Source of the DNA: Armatimonadota bacterium
Lineage (GTDB): Bacteria > Armatimonadota > Zipacnadia > Zipacnadales > FEN-943
Reading direction: 5' to 3'
Assembly (NCBI GenBank): GCA_029777735.1
Contig: JAKORR010000744.1
Coordinates: 1-10,837, forward strand
DNA: 10,837 nucleotides
The notes under the pieces were generated by a model. That model was not told the DNA's origin, ran no database searches, and saw only the letters and a program-made list of their open reading frames with translations. Shown here one piece after another: positions 1-5,327 of the stretch; position 1 is the stretch's first letter; every line of letters starts with the position of its first letter. A program made the translations under genes and the position numbers.

Positions 1-1
1 C

Positions 2-172
2 ACCGACGTCATCCCGCAGGTTGGCCCGAAGGTGAGCCTGCATGTGCCCGAGAAGCCCTCGCGGGTGCGCTGGGTGCCAGACCGTAGACGGCTCAAGTGG
101 ACGTGGAGCGGCGGAATCCTGGAAGTGACGGTACCCTGGCTCCATGTGCATGGTGCGGTGGTTGTCAGCTAG
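2..172 (+). CDS. C-terminal fragment of a probable glycoside hydrolase (5' end outside window)
   Basis: Reading from base 2, the frame is open to a TAG at 170-172 and gives 56 residues; the gene starts before the window. The visible part alternates hydrophobic and polar residues as in a beta-sandwich: KVSLHVPEKPSRVRWVPD, then a tryptophan-rich strand (KWTWSGG), then LEVTVPWLHVHGAVVV at the very end. This pattern (V-L-V-P..V..V, then a G.V.VTVP.L..H..VVV ending) is typical of the small all-beta C-terminal domain that closes GHL6, beta-galactosidase-trimerisation and related glycoside-hydrolase-like proteins in bacteria rich in carbohydrate-active enzymes. The coding frame is clear from the sequence. 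The family assignment is inference from a short stretch, and an alpha-L-fucosidase-like or other sugar-hydrolase tail is also possible. No catalytic domain is visible. The next gene, on the same strand, starts 133 bp downstream. Confidence 0.5.
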   Translation, partial: TDVIPQVGPKVSLHVPEKPSRVRWVPDRRRLKWTWSGGILEVTVPWLHVHGAVVVS

Positions 173-288
173 CGTCGAGCGGCCAGTCTACGGGGACGAA
201 TTGCTACTGTTCGGCCGAGGGGGGCATGGTGAGCGAGGAACGCGGCGCCGGAGAGCCGCAGAGGGATTGCAACGTCCAGGCACTTTGT

Positions 289-295
289 GAGGAGG
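289..295 (+). promoter_or_regulatory. Ribosome binding site that fixes the GTG start at 306
   Basis: GAGGAGG lies 10 nt before GTG 306. It overlaps an in-frame TGA at 288-290, so no start upstream of this site is possible. GTG 306 is the only start codon between that stop and the conserved N-terminus. Confidence 0.6.
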
Positions 296-305
296 CTGCA
301 TCAGC

Positions 306-1544
306 GTGACCGGTAGGGATCGTCAGATCATCCGTGACCTGGCTAAGAGAATAGCTGAGATAGCTGCCCAGCCTGAGCAGGAGGAAAAGCAGCGGCTGTG
401 GTATGCGCACAACTCGCTGCATCCCGTGCGGCCGCTGGTCTTCGTCTCGCCCGAAGGCTCGTGGGTGGAGTTGCTGCCGGACTCCGCCTTCGGGTGCGAG
501 GAGGAGGGCGCCCGGGGGATAGAGCGCGGCCTGAGGATGCGCCTGTATGCTGCTGAGCATTTCCACGACGATCAGGTCTGCGACAATGTGTTCCGCGTGT
601 CCTACTCAGTGAGCGAAACGGGTTGGGGCGTGGAGCCCCGGTATACGCATAGCGGCGCGCCGCGAGGTGCCTACGTCTGGGACCCTCCCATCAAGACGCA
701 GGCGGATATCGACAGGATCCAGACGCCGACGGTCACGCACGACCCCGAGGCCACGCGGCGCAAGGTGGAGTTCTTCAAGGAGCTGCTCGGTGATCTTCTG
801 AATGTGGAGGTACACGGGATCAAACCGAGCTTCTTAGGAATCATTGACGAGTGGACTAGGCTGCGAGGCATCACGCAGACCTTCTGGGACATGTGTGACA
901 ACCCCCAGATGGTGCATGCCGGCATGGAGAGGATGACGGAAGGCAAGCTTGCATGGCTCGAGGCCCTAGAGACGCAGGGGCTGCTGGGACTGAACAACGG
1001 CAACGACTATGTTGCCTCGGGTGGGTTGGGGTTCACCGATGAGCTACCAGCCCCAGACTTCGACGGGCAGGTGCGCCTGTGTGACCTGTGGGGGCATTGC
1101 GAGTCGCAGAGCATGTCCGAAGTGTCGCCCGCTATGCAGGCAGAGTTCGTGCTGCCGTACCAGTTGCGTATTCTTGAGCGATTCGGCTTGAACTGCTATG
1201 GGTGCTGCGAGCCTCTGCACCTGATGATCGACACGCTGCGGGCTCAGGTGCCGCGCTTCCGGAGGCTGTCCATAAGCCCATGGGCAGACAAGAGGGTGAG
1301 CGCAGAAAAGCTCGGCGGCGACGTCATCTTTTCGTGGAAGCCCAACCCGGCGTACTTGGCGGCCGTGAAGTTCTCGTCCGAGACAGTGCGGCGCGACATC
1401 CGCGAGACCGTCGACATCGCCCGAGAGCACGGGTGCGTGCTGGAGATGATCCTGAAGGACACTCACACGTGCAACAACGAACCGTGGCGATTCGATGAGT
1501 GGAGCAGGGTGGCAATGGAGGAGGCCCTGCGTGGCGCGGAGTAG
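306..1544 (+). CDS. Uroporphyrinogen decarboxylase-like (MtaA/URO-D superfamily) protein, probable methyltransferase
   Basis: This 412-residue protein begins with GTG at 306; an in-frame TGA at 288-290 rules out a longer form. Length and layout fit the URO-D superfamily TIM barrel, whose non-haem members (MtaA, MtbA, CmuA) are zinc-dependent, corrinoid-linked methyltransferases of the cytoplasm. The N-terminal helical part (about 1-60) precedes a VSPEGSWVELLP segment. A Gly-rich NDYVASGGLGF loop lies at 233-243. A YGCCEPLH motif at 298-305 sits where methyltransferase members carry the His-x-Cys zinc motif. The C-terminal ILKDTHTCNNEP stretch (382-393) supplies a late His and Cys that could complete a metal site. 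The protein is not HemE: no haem pathway genes are near, and the length and motifs differ. A substrate cannot be read from the sequence. No corrinoid-binding protein is visible in the window. A short hypothetical 5' region (173-305) separates it from the upstream hydrolase fragment. Family call fairly sure, reaction inferred. Confidence 0.75.
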   Translation: MTGRDRQIIRDLAKRIAEIAAQPEQEEKQRLWYAHNSLHPVRPLVFVSPEGSWVELLPDSAFGCEEEGARGIERGLRMRLYAAEHFHDDQVCDNVFRVSYSVSETGWGVEPRYTHSGAPRGAYVWDPPIKTQADIDRIQTPTVTHDPEATRRKVEFFKELLGDLLNVEVHGIKPSFLGIIDEWTRLRGITQTFWDMCDNPQMVHAGMERMTEGKLAWLEALETQGLLGLNNGNDYVASGGLGFTDELPAPDFDGQVRLCDLWGHCESQSMSEVSPAMQAEFVLPYQLRILERFGLNCYGCCEPLHLMIDTLRAQVPRFRRLSISPWADKRVSAEKLGGDVIFSWKPNPAYLAAVKFSSETVRRDIRETVDIAREHGCVLEMILKDTHTCNNEPWRFDEWSRVAMEEALRGAE

Positions 1545-1694
1545 CGGCACCCCCGACGACCCTAGCGTGCAGCCTTGCAGTGGCGACCGGGCGTCAGCCC
1601 GCCAAGTTCCGGTAGACCGAGATCGAGACCACAGCCAAGAGCCCTCCGCGCTCGCGGGCCTGGAGTTGCTGCGCGGCTCAATTCCGATCTGTGC
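1545..1694. other. Convergent intergenic spacer
   Basis: The URO-D-like gene and the minus-strand U32-like gene end towards each other across 150 bp. A perfect 5-bp stem with a GTCA loop (CGGGC at 1588-1592, GCCCG at 1597-1601) is the only clear dyad. No T-run follows it on either strand, so a classical intrinsic terminator is not supported. Confidence 0.4.
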
Positions 1695-2768
1695 CTACGA
1701 AGATTCTGTGTTTCCCGTTTGTAGTGGTCTGACAAGGGTCTCTGTATCCACATTGACAAGAACTTGTTCTAATACGGCCTCGCAATAGCCGCATTTGTGG
1801 CATTGCCCACCACAGTCTGACGTGCGCTCGAACCAGTCCTCAGGGAACCGCTCATTGTCCACGATGCAGGGCGAGAAGGCCGGCGAGTAGCCCGGCTCAA
1901 AGAGGTCGAGCAGGTTCCCGCGACAACGGCCCTTTACGTAGGAGTGGACCACAGCCCTGGGGCGTGCGTGCATGCGTGTTGCCAACTTCGCTAGCGGGAA
2001 CAGGTCGTCGTAGTGGTGAAGATCCTCGGGGCGGATCCACGTGGCCTGCAGGACGGCGGGCCAGTGGCGCCGGTCGCGCAGGAAGTTCCAGCACGTGTGC
2101 GGCGTCCAGTTGGGCACATTGAGGGTCTCGTCCACTTCCTCCTCGTGGGCCACAAGATTGTCGTGAAAGGTCTGACCCGAGCAGAACCGCAGGCAACCAC
2201 TGTTGGCGAGCAGATACAGCTTCTTGCCGTTCTCGTCAGCCCACTGCTTCAGGCCTCGCAGGTGTCCAAGCTCACGGTTGAAGTCTCGCTGAACATAGTA
2301 GCCGTCGAAGAGGTGGGCCAGGTAGCGCATACCCTGCACCGTGCCAATGCGCATGTTGACCGACGCCCGTACCTCGACTTCCGGGAAGCTCTCCTTGACG
2401 ACGTGGGCGACGGCGGGGGAGGTCGTGGTAACTATGTCCGCGCCGCCAACCACGGCGTCGAGGTGATCAAGCACCGAGATGACCCGGTTCGCCAGGTGCT
2501 GGCTCACTGCCAGGCGCCCGTAGCAGTTAGCATTGAAGAGCACGTCCAGCTTTAGGCCCAGGTCGCGTAGAGCCCGCAAGTCCGCTTCGAGGCGGTGTTG
2601 GGCCGTCCAGTCGGTATAGCCGCGGCGGGTGGTCAGAGGGGCTCGACCGGAAGGCATGTCGGACCACGGGAAGTAGATTTCCGCGACGTGGTCGAGATAG
2701 TCGCGGACGATGTCCACAAGGGGTTCTTCGTCCTCATCCGGCAGTTGGTATCCGATGGCGAATCTCAT
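1695..2768 (-). CDS. Peptidase U32-like TIM-barrel protein with C-terminal Cys cluster (probable Fe-S protein)
   Basis: This 357-residue protein starts at ATG 2768. It is the second gene of an operon, 25 bp after the stop of the QueG-like gene. The body resembles peptidase U32/UbiU-UbiV-type alpha/beta barrels: an N-terminal strand, LDVLFNANCYGR (75-84), a GGADIVTTTSPAVAHVVKES segment (108-127), an ASVNMRIGTVQGM strand (135-147), YVQRDFNRELGHL (158-170), and LYLLANSGCLRFC (184-196). Members of the U32 family use conserved cysteines to bind a 4Fe-4S cluster, and few are real proteases. Candidate ligands here are C192 and C196, C226 in PHTCWNF, C282 and C301. In addition, the C-terminus carries C319-x3-C323-x2-C326-x2-C329, a ferredoxin-like spacing that could bind a second cluster. 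No signal peptide or membrane segment is seen, so it is probably cytoplasmic. The ribosome binding site is weak (a G-rich stretch about 15-23 nt upstream), which suits translational coupling to the gene before it. The substrate is unknown. Confidence 0.65.
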   Translation of the reverse strand: MRFAIGYQLPDEDEEPLVDIVRDYLDHVAEIYFPWSDMPSGRAPLTTRRGYTDWTAQHRLEADLRALRDLGLKLDVLFNANCYGRLAVSQHLANRVISVLDHLDAVVGGADIVTTTSPAVAHVVKESFPEVEVRASVNMRIGTVQGMRYLAHLFDGYYVQRDFNRELGHLRGLKQWADENGKKLYLLANSGCLRFCSGQTFHDNLVAHEEEVDETLNVPNWTPHTCWNFLRDRRHWPAVLQATWIRPEDLHHYDDLFPLAKLATRMHARPRAVVHSYVKGRCRGNLLDLFEPGYSPAFSPCIVDNERFPEDWFERTSDCGGQCHKCGYCEAVLEQVLVNVDTETLVRPLQTGNTESS

Positions 2769-2793
2769 GACTATTCCGGACTTCTTCCCCCAT

Positions 2794-3783
2794 CTACTGG
2801 GCCGCGTCGTTGCTCAGGTCTTCGGGCTCGGCGGACCAATCGACTGTCCAGGGTTTGCGGCGGCGGAAGGGCTGATGGAAACGATTTTTGACAACCCCAC
2901 GGGCCTCCAGGTTAATCATGCATGCCCTTAGGCAGCCACGACCGCCACAGACGGCCTCGCCAGTAATGTACAGGTTCGGAGGTTTTTTGTAGAAGGGCGA
3001 TATGCTGTTCGGTTTTACATCCTTACGTCCTTTGAAGTACTCACCCACTTCGTCGGGTCCGTCAACCAGCGCACCGCCGCGGAAGGCCAAGGTGCAGGCC
3101 TCGCAATCCAGCCTGCCCCACTCCACCCAGCGGCCCGCCAGTTGCACGCGGACGGTTTCTGTGGCGCTGATGGCCTGGCCGGGGCACTCCTCCACGCAGG
3201 CCAGGCACCGGTTGCACAGAGGCGGGCCATCGTAGAGCGGATCGGGCTCCAGCTCGGCCTCGGTGAGCACAACCCCAAGCCTCTGTCGGGGTCCGAACTC
3301 AGGTGTTAAGAAGACCTTGCTGTAGCCGATTTCGCCCAGGCCGGCCAGGTAGGCAGCGATGCGCAGGTGAATCATAACATCGGGTCTGGCCCGACCCGGC
3401 TCGACAGCACGGCTGTAGCCCGGCAGCAGCCGTCCCTCATTGTCAACGGCTCGCCAGCCGCTCTGGTGGCCGATGGGCACGGCCTCATAGCCCTGGTCCT
3501 CGATGAACTTGCACAGGTTGATGACGGTTAGTGGGATGTACAGGTAGTTTAGGGCGCCGTAGCCCATGGAAGAATAGTTGCTGAAGAAAGTACCCTCTTC
3601 GATACCACGCAAACTGCCACGCATAACGCGAAAGCCCATGGCGATAAGAGAGCGGGCCTCGGGCATGATTTGACGCGGGTCCATTTGGAGCGGCGCACCC
3701 TCATAGCGATCCAGGGAGGCGATGCCGACGATATCGGCCCCCAGGGCTTTGGCTTGGGCCTTCACCAGGGATGCATCGATCAT
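2794..3783 (-). CDS. QueG-like 4Fe-4S cluster protein (epoxyqueuosine reductase-related)
   Basis: I place the start at ATG 3783, giving 329 residues, because AAAGGAGG lies at 3802-3795, 11 nt upstream. The frame stays open to 3879 but that part has no homologous look. The N-terminal half (IDASLVKAQAKALGADIVGI, then PEARSLIAMGFRVMRGSL) is the cobalamin- and substrate-facing fold shared by QueG and reductive-dehalogenase-like proteins. A GLGEIGYSKVFLTPEFGPRQ stretch (148-167) is typical of the family. It is followed by the ferredoxin motif C190-x2-C193-x2-C196-x3-C200-P. Further cysteines C227, C230, C279, C284 and C288 (CGGRGCLRAC) could hold a second cluster, in unusual spacing compared with QueG. 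It lacks the C-terminal HEAT-like repeat region seen in some long QueG proteins. A true tRNA-queuosine role is doubtful because no other queuosine genes are near; a redox partner for the neighbouring U32-like or URO-D-like proteins is an alternative. First gene of the two-gene operon. Confidence 0.7.
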   Translation of the reverse strand: MIDASLVKAQAKALGADIVGIASLDRYEGAPLQMDPRQIMPEARSLIAMGFRVMRGSLRGIEEGTFFSNYSSMGYGALNYLYIPLTVINLCKFIEDQGYEAVPIGHQSGWRAVDNEGRLLPGYSRAVEPGRARPDVMIHLRIAAYLAGLGEIGYSKVFLTPEFGPRQRLGVVLTEAELEPDPLYDGPPLCNRCLACVEECPGQAISATETVRVQLAGRWVEWGRLDCEACTLAFRGGALVDGPDEVGEYFKGRKDVKPNSISPFYKKPPNLYITGEAVCGGRGCLRACMINLEARGVVKNRFHQPFRRRKPWTVDWSAEPEDLSNDAAQ

Positions 3784-3794
3784 TTCATTGCGGG

Positions 3795-3802
3795 CCTCCT
3801 TT
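3795..3802 (-). promoter_or_regulatory. Ribosome binding site that fixes the start at 3783
   Basis: On the minus strand this reads AAAGGAGG, a full Shine-Dalgarno match, 11 nt before ATG 3783. It argues against the longer open frame beginning at 3879. Confidence 0.65.
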
Positions 3803-3869
3803 GGGCACAAGACTTGACACAATCGATAAGGACCAGGCGTCCGCTTCCACGCGGTCAACATGCAGGTTG

Positions 3870-3898
3870 AGCGTAGCAAGCCGGGCTACAGGAGTCAA
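3870..3898 (-). promoter_or_regulatory. Possible sigma-70-type promoter for the Fe-S operon
   Basis: On the minus strand TTGACT (3898-3893, five of six consensus bases) is followed by a 17-nt spacer and TACGCT (3875-3870, three of six). Transcription would start about 80 nt before the QueG-like start codon. A 5-bp dyad (GTAGC 3873-3877, GCTAC 3885-3889) overlaps the spacer and the -10 box and could serve as an operator. The -10 box is weak and no homologous promoter is available for comparison, so this is only a candidate. Confidence 0.2.
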
Positions 3899-3976
3899 CA
3901 AAGGCATCCTCGCTATCGGCAGGAGGCGGGTAAGCCAGAGAGAACTCCGACCAGGATAGGTCCGTCAGCTCAGCAC

Positions 3977-3986
3977 GAGGAGGTGA
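3977..3986 (+). promoter_or_regulatory. Ribosome binding site that fixes the start at 3992
   Basis: GAGGAGGTGA is an almost complete complement to the 16S rRNA tail, 5 nt before ATG 3992. It selects this start although the frame is open upstream to 3860. Confidence 0.8.
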
Positions 3987-3991
3987 CCAGG

Positions 3992-4462
3992 ATGGCCGAG
4001 GTGGTTGAAGGCAAGAAAGCTCCGCAGTTCACGCTGCCAGCCTCCACTGGGCAAAGAATCAGCCTCAAGGACTATCGCGGCAAGAGCCACGTAGTTCTCT
4101 ACTTCTACCCTCGCGATATGACACCCGGCTGTACCAAGGAAGCCTGCAGCTTCAGGGACTTGGGCAAGGAATTCGCCGCAGCCGGGGCCGTCATCCTGGG
4201 GGTGAGTACCGACGACCTCAGCTCCCACGAGAAGTTCACCAAAGCCCATCACCTGACCTTTCCCTTGCTTAGTGACAATGATGCCAAAGTTTCCACAAAG
4301 TACGGAGTATACAAGGAGAAGAATATGTACGGACGCAAGGTGATGGGCATCGAGCGCACTACCTTCGTCATCGACCGGGAGGGCGTCGTCCGCCGTATTT
4401 GGCGCAAGGTGAAGGTCGAACGGCATGCCGACGAGGTGCTCGATTTCGTGCGCAACCTTTAG
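3992..4462 (+). CDS. bcp: Peroxiredoxin, Bcp/PrxQ family (thiol peroxidase)
   Basis: This 156-residue protein has the usual length of the Bcp/PrxQ group, which reduces hydrogen peroxide and organic hydroperoxides in the cytoplasm with electrons from thioredoxin. The N-terminus GKKAPQFTLPAS and LKDYRGKSHVVLYFYP lead into the active site DMTPGCTKEAC. C47 is the peroxidatic cysteine, in the P-x3-T/S-x2-C type environment, and C52, five residues later, is the resolving cysteine of atypical 2-Cys members. GVSTDDLSSHEKF, PLLSDND and ERTTFVIDREGVVRRIW are standard family segments. The start at 3992 is chosen for its near-perfect ribosome binding site; the upstream 44 codons of open frame do not resemble the family. 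The gene is divergent from the Fe-S operon, sharing a 208-bp spacer, and could protect those oxygen-sensitive proteins, which is inference. Base composition is somewhat less GC-rich than in the neighbours. Confidence 0.95.
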   Translation: MAEVVEGKKAPQFTLPASTGQRISLKDYRGKSHVVLYFYPRDMTPGCTKEACSFRDLGKEFAAAGAVILGVSTDDLSSHEKFTKAHHLTFPLLSDNDAKVSTKYGVYKEKNMYGRKVMGIERTTFVIDREGVVRRIWRKVKVERHADEVLDFVRNL

Positions 4463-4543
4463 AGGTCTCGCGGCCGTTTGCGAACCGCCCCGGCAGGTGC
4501 GGCGGATAGAGAGCGTGGAGCGACGCCACGCCTAGACTTATCC
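4463..4543. other. Convergent spacer with a weak stem-loop
   Basis: Between the peroxiredoxin stop and the stop of the minus-strand DUF6125-like gene there is one dyad: GCGTGG (4513-4518) and CCACGC (4526-4531) around a 7-nt loop. It could end transcription from either side, but no T-run follows on either strand, so a terminator is not established. Confidence 0.25.
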
Positions 4544-5029
4544 TTAGGTCGTACGTCGGAAGGTCATCTCGCAGCGGGAGGCGCCGCCGCACATCGTGCA
4601 CGGCATCTCGAAGGTGTACTCGTCGCCAAACTCCCTGCACCAGACGCGTCCTTCGGTAGGGCAGATGATCTGGGAGACCGTCAGCGCCAAGGCGTCGCGA
4701 CCGCTCTTGCGCAGCAGGTCGTACCAGGTGCAGCCCGTGATTGCGAAGCAAACATCCTCGTGGGTCACCGCACACTCAAAGGCGTGCCCATCGGCTCTGA
4801 GTTTGAGGCTGAAGCAGCGTGCCAGATCGCCGGGATCGTTGCCAGTGCATCCGAGGAGTTCGCGGGCCTCGCGGGCCTCAATTTTTGCCAGTACCTGCCA
4901 GACCTGCTCATCCAGTTGCAGGGCCTTTGGGAAACCGTCGGCCTGTTCGACCATCATGAACCACAGCCCATCCACGGCTTGGTAGGCGCGGCGTAGGTAC
5001 TGCACCAGCAGGACATCACCATTGCTCAT
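4544..5029 (-). CDS. Small Cys-rich protein, probably DUF6125 / L-2-amino-thiazoline-4-carboxylate hydrolase-like
   Basis: This 161-residue protein starts at ATG 5029 and ends at TAA 4546-4544. The N-terminus has the form YLRRAYQAVDGLWFMMVEQ followed by GFPKALQLDEQVW, a helix pair that I recognise from DUF6125 proteins, which are related to the ATC-hydrolase-like group of anaerobic and corrinoid-rich bacteria. Ten cysteines are present (61, 72, 86, 94, 100, 123, 131, 144, 147, 153). The conserved block is C100-T-W-Y with LLRKSGR just after it, then C123, C131, and a terminal PCTMCGGASRC. No signal peptide or membrane segment is seen. The ribosome binding site is poor: TAGGAA occurs only about 15 nt before the start, inside a dyad described separately. 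The gene stands alone on its strand, convergent with the peroxiredoxin and divergent from the DUF4855 gene. Metal, corrinoid-product or thiol chemistry would fit the cysteines, but the function is unknown. Confidence 0.5.
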   Translation of the reverse strand: MSNGDVLLVQYLRRAYQAVDGLWFMMVEQADGFPKALQLDEQVWQVLAKIEAREARELLGCTGNDPGDLARCFSLKLRADGHAFECAVTHEDVCFAITGCTWYDLLRKSGRDALALTVSQIICPTEGRVWCREFGDEYTFEMPCTMCGGASRCEMTFRRTT

Positions 5030-5033
5030 GGGT

Positions 5034-5048
5034 TAGGACACGTTCCTA
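5034..5048. promoter_or_regulatory. 15-bp dyad just before the DUF6125-like start, possible operator
   Basis: TAGGA (5034-5038) and TCCTA (5044-5048) are perfect inverted arms around a 5-bp centre, CACGT. The site lies 5-19 nt upstream of ATG 5029 on the minus strand and overlaps the place where the ribosome binding site should be. A repressor site or an mRNA hairpin over the start are both possible. A single short dyad can also arise by chance. Confidence 0.2.
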
Positions 5049-5314
5049 GCTTTGTGGCGTAGCTGCTCCGGTCCCAACCGTGTACGGTCTACGGCATGGG
5101 CACTGCGATCCGAGGCTTGTCCACCTTGCCTCCGGGCAGCGGGGCGCTATGGCCTGTGAGACTGGTTCCCGCAGAACAGCTTGTTACCTCTGCAGTCGGG
5201 GCCGGGCCGCCACAAGCCGCTATTGATGCGTCGGCAGGTCAGGAGCGTACCTCGCGGAAGTATTTGCCCAGTATCCACGGCGCCTGCCAGAGACGTGTCG
5301 GCGAGTGCCCACTC

Positions 5315-5320
5315 GGAGGT
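5315..5320 (+). promoter_or_regulatory. Ribosome binding site that fixes the start at 5328
   Basis: GGAGGT lies 7 nt before ATG 5328. No comparable site precedes the later ATG codons at 5388 and 5391, nor the open frame start at 5181, so 5328 is preferred. Confidence 0.7.
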
Positions 5321-5327
5321 GTACCAC

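Larger units (their letters stand above)
5030..5327. other. Divergent intergenic region between the DUF6125-like and DUF4855 genes
   Basis: About 300 bp separate two divergent genes. Apart from the dyad at 5034-5048 and the ribosome binding site at 5315-5320 I see no convincing -35/-10 pair, RNA gene or repeat. The stretch is GC-rich. Open frames that cross it continue into the DUF4855 gene but lack family-like sequence before 5328. Confidence 0.4.

Noticed and set aside
306..1544. Calling the URO-D-like gene hemE
   Set aside because: No haem biosynthesis genes are near, and the Cys-rich motifs and length fit methyltransferase-type members rather than uroporphyrinogen decarboxylase.
1588..1601. 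Stem-loop CGGGC-GTCA-GCCCG as an intrinsic terminator
   Set aside because: Short stem and no T-run on either strand. It may be chance in GC-rich DNA.
2013..2555. Open frame of 180 codons on the plus strand opposite the U32-like gene
   Set aside because: Antisense to a gene with conserved motifs and without any recognisable domain.
2794..3783. Calling the QueG-like gene queG (epoxyqueuosine reductase)
   Set aside because: The second cysteine set differs from QueG and no other queuosine gene is near, so a specific symbol is not justified.
3860..3991. N-terminal extension of the peroxiredoxin from 3860
   Set aside because: The added 44 residues do not resemble the family, while GAGGAGGTGA sits ideally before 3992.
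5181..5327. N-terminal extension of the DUF4855 protein from 5181
   Set aside because: The 49 added residues are not signal-peptide-like and no ribosome binding site precedes 5181. GGAGGT before 5328 is far better.
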